IMG/VR virus record: IMGVR_UViG_3300046777_001349
Span: 1 to 39,412 of that record
From: a virus
Direction: 5' to 3' (one strand)
DNA length: 39,412 nt
The translations under genes and the position numbers were made by a program. A model generated the notes under the pieces. That model was not told the DNA's origin. It saw only the letters and a list, made by a program, of their open reading frames with translations, and did not search any database. This document shows, one piece after another, positions 38,946-39,412 of the stretch (positions within the stretch are counted from its first letter, which is position 1; every line of letters begins with the position of its first letter).

Positions 38946-39372
38946 GCGTAGCGAAGGTTACGAACCAACACATGACATCAAACAATTTGACTTCACAAAA
39001 GACTTAGAGTTCGGTCATCACGGTGAAGAACTAGTACAACAGTTTCTTTCTAAGTTGAGCGAAGGTTCTTTTGAGGTGAAGTATGACCGTTTCCGTAATG
39101 GTCGTATCTTCGTTGAGTACGAACAGAACCCGCGTAATACAGGTTGGAAACCATCAGGGATTGCCACTAGTAAAGCCAAATGGTGGGTGTATTTGTTCTC
39201 ACCTAATGCGTTTGTTATAATTGAAACCAGCAGGCTACGCCGATACATAAAAGCAAATGTCGATAGGTTACAAACCCGAACGGCAGCCGCAGACTCCGAC
39301 AATCCAGCGAAAGGATTTCTCATATACCCAGAACAGGTAAAGGAGTTGATGTCAGTATCCATCTACGATTAG
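38938..39372 (+). CDS. Possible PD-(D/E)xK-like nuclease of unknown role
   Basis: 144 residues from GTG 38938, overlapping the previous gene by 8 nt. LEFGHHGEELVQQFLSKL (Glu30), EVKYDRFRNGRIFVEYEQ (Asp50, Glu60 or 62) and SGIATSKAKWWVYLFSP read like the core of restriction-endonuclease-fold proteins. The Lys of the E-x-K motif is not clearly placed. The C-terminus ends YPEQVKELMSVSIYD. It follows other recombination genes. Its last 31 codons are repeated at the left end of the window. Confidence 0.65.
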   Translation: MVERSEGYEPTHDIKQFDFTKDLEFGHHGEELVQQFLSKLSEGSFEVKYDRFRNGRIFVEYEQNPRNTGWKPSGIATSKAKWWVYLFSPNAFVIIETSRLRRYIKANVDRLQTRTAAADSDNPAKGFLIYPEQVKELMSVSIYD

Positions 39373-39402
39373 GAGAAACAATGTTAAAGATTTTTATAGC
39401 AA
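39277..39402. repeat. Terminal direct repeat, right copy
   Basis: Identical to bases 1-126. Beyond it, bases 39403, 39408 and 39409 differ from 127, 132 and 133, which changes two residues of the lysozyme-like signal peptide. Confidence 0.95.
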
Positions 39403-39412
39403 TACTTGTAGG
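39381..39412 (+). CDS. 5' end of the lysozyme-like gene (second copy, cut by window end)
   Basis: The ATG at 39381 corresponds to 105, with the same AGGAGA upstream. Ten codons are present before the window ends. They read MLKIFIAIL-V against MLKIFIATL-T in the left copy, two Thr-to-hydrophobic changes in the signal core. Confidence 0.9.
   Translation, partial: MLKIFIAILV

Overview
This window is best read as one complete tailed-phage genome, cut open at an arbitrary point of a circular (or circularly permuted) molecule. Bases 1-126 recur exactly at 39277-39402, and the copies then differ at three of the last ten bases, so the unit genome is about 39,276 bp. The host is very probably an actinobacterium. 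The phage carries a WhiB-family iron-sulfur regulator, and several small genes are of types I associate with actinobacteriophages. A secreted Thr/Ser-rich protein (33661-34890) has linkers like those I associate with secreted proteins of aquatic Acidimicrobiia; this host refinement is inference. No integrase, repressor, DNA polymerase, primase, helicase or RNA polymerase gene is visible.

Layout. (a) Rightward early/recombination block, 36283-39372 continuing across the junction to 1922: YqaJ-type exonuclease, Rad52-like annealing protein, ribbon-helix-helix protein, resolvase-like nuclease, a second possible nuclease, a secreted lysozyme-like protein, SSB, small Cys-rich proteins and WhiB. 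(b) Leftward block, 1993-5391: fifteen very small genes, mostly joined by ATGA or TAATG overlaps, including at least three zinc-ribbon-like and two membrane mini-proteins. (c) Non-coding control region, 5392-6558, between divergent gene blocks. It has a sharp strand-composition flip, short direct repeats, palindromes and a degenerate tRNA-like element. (d) Rightward virion block, 6559-33668: two related unknown proteins, a large terminase with a fused N-terminal HTH, portal, a 1,859-residue probable internal virion protein, further internal proteins, scaffold, N4-gp56-type capsid, a strong terminator, a large tail-fibre module with duplicated domains, a glycosyltransferase, Lys-rich mini-proteins, a tail adaptor, a nozzle-like tail protein and more fibres. 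(e) Surface/lysis block, 33661-36269: Thr-rich secreted protein, two small membrane proteins (holin candidates), an M15 peptidase endolysin and a TM-plus-coiled-coil protein.

There is no recognisable tape-measure, major tail-tube or sheath gene. With the N4-like capsid, the giant internal protein and the adaptor/nozzle pair, this points to a short-tailed (podovirus-like) virion. Replication probably relies on host polymerases combined with the phage's own recombination proteins and SSB.

The most interesting unexplained signal is a shared promoter/leader architecture. GTATYAC-N5-GAYA lies upstream of three leftward units (3856-3873, 4637-4654, 5430-5447) and of the rightward recombination operon (36559-36576). 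Each is followed by a GGGAAA-type ribosome binding site, and some share an AACTAC leader. This suggests one early regulon spanning both strands.
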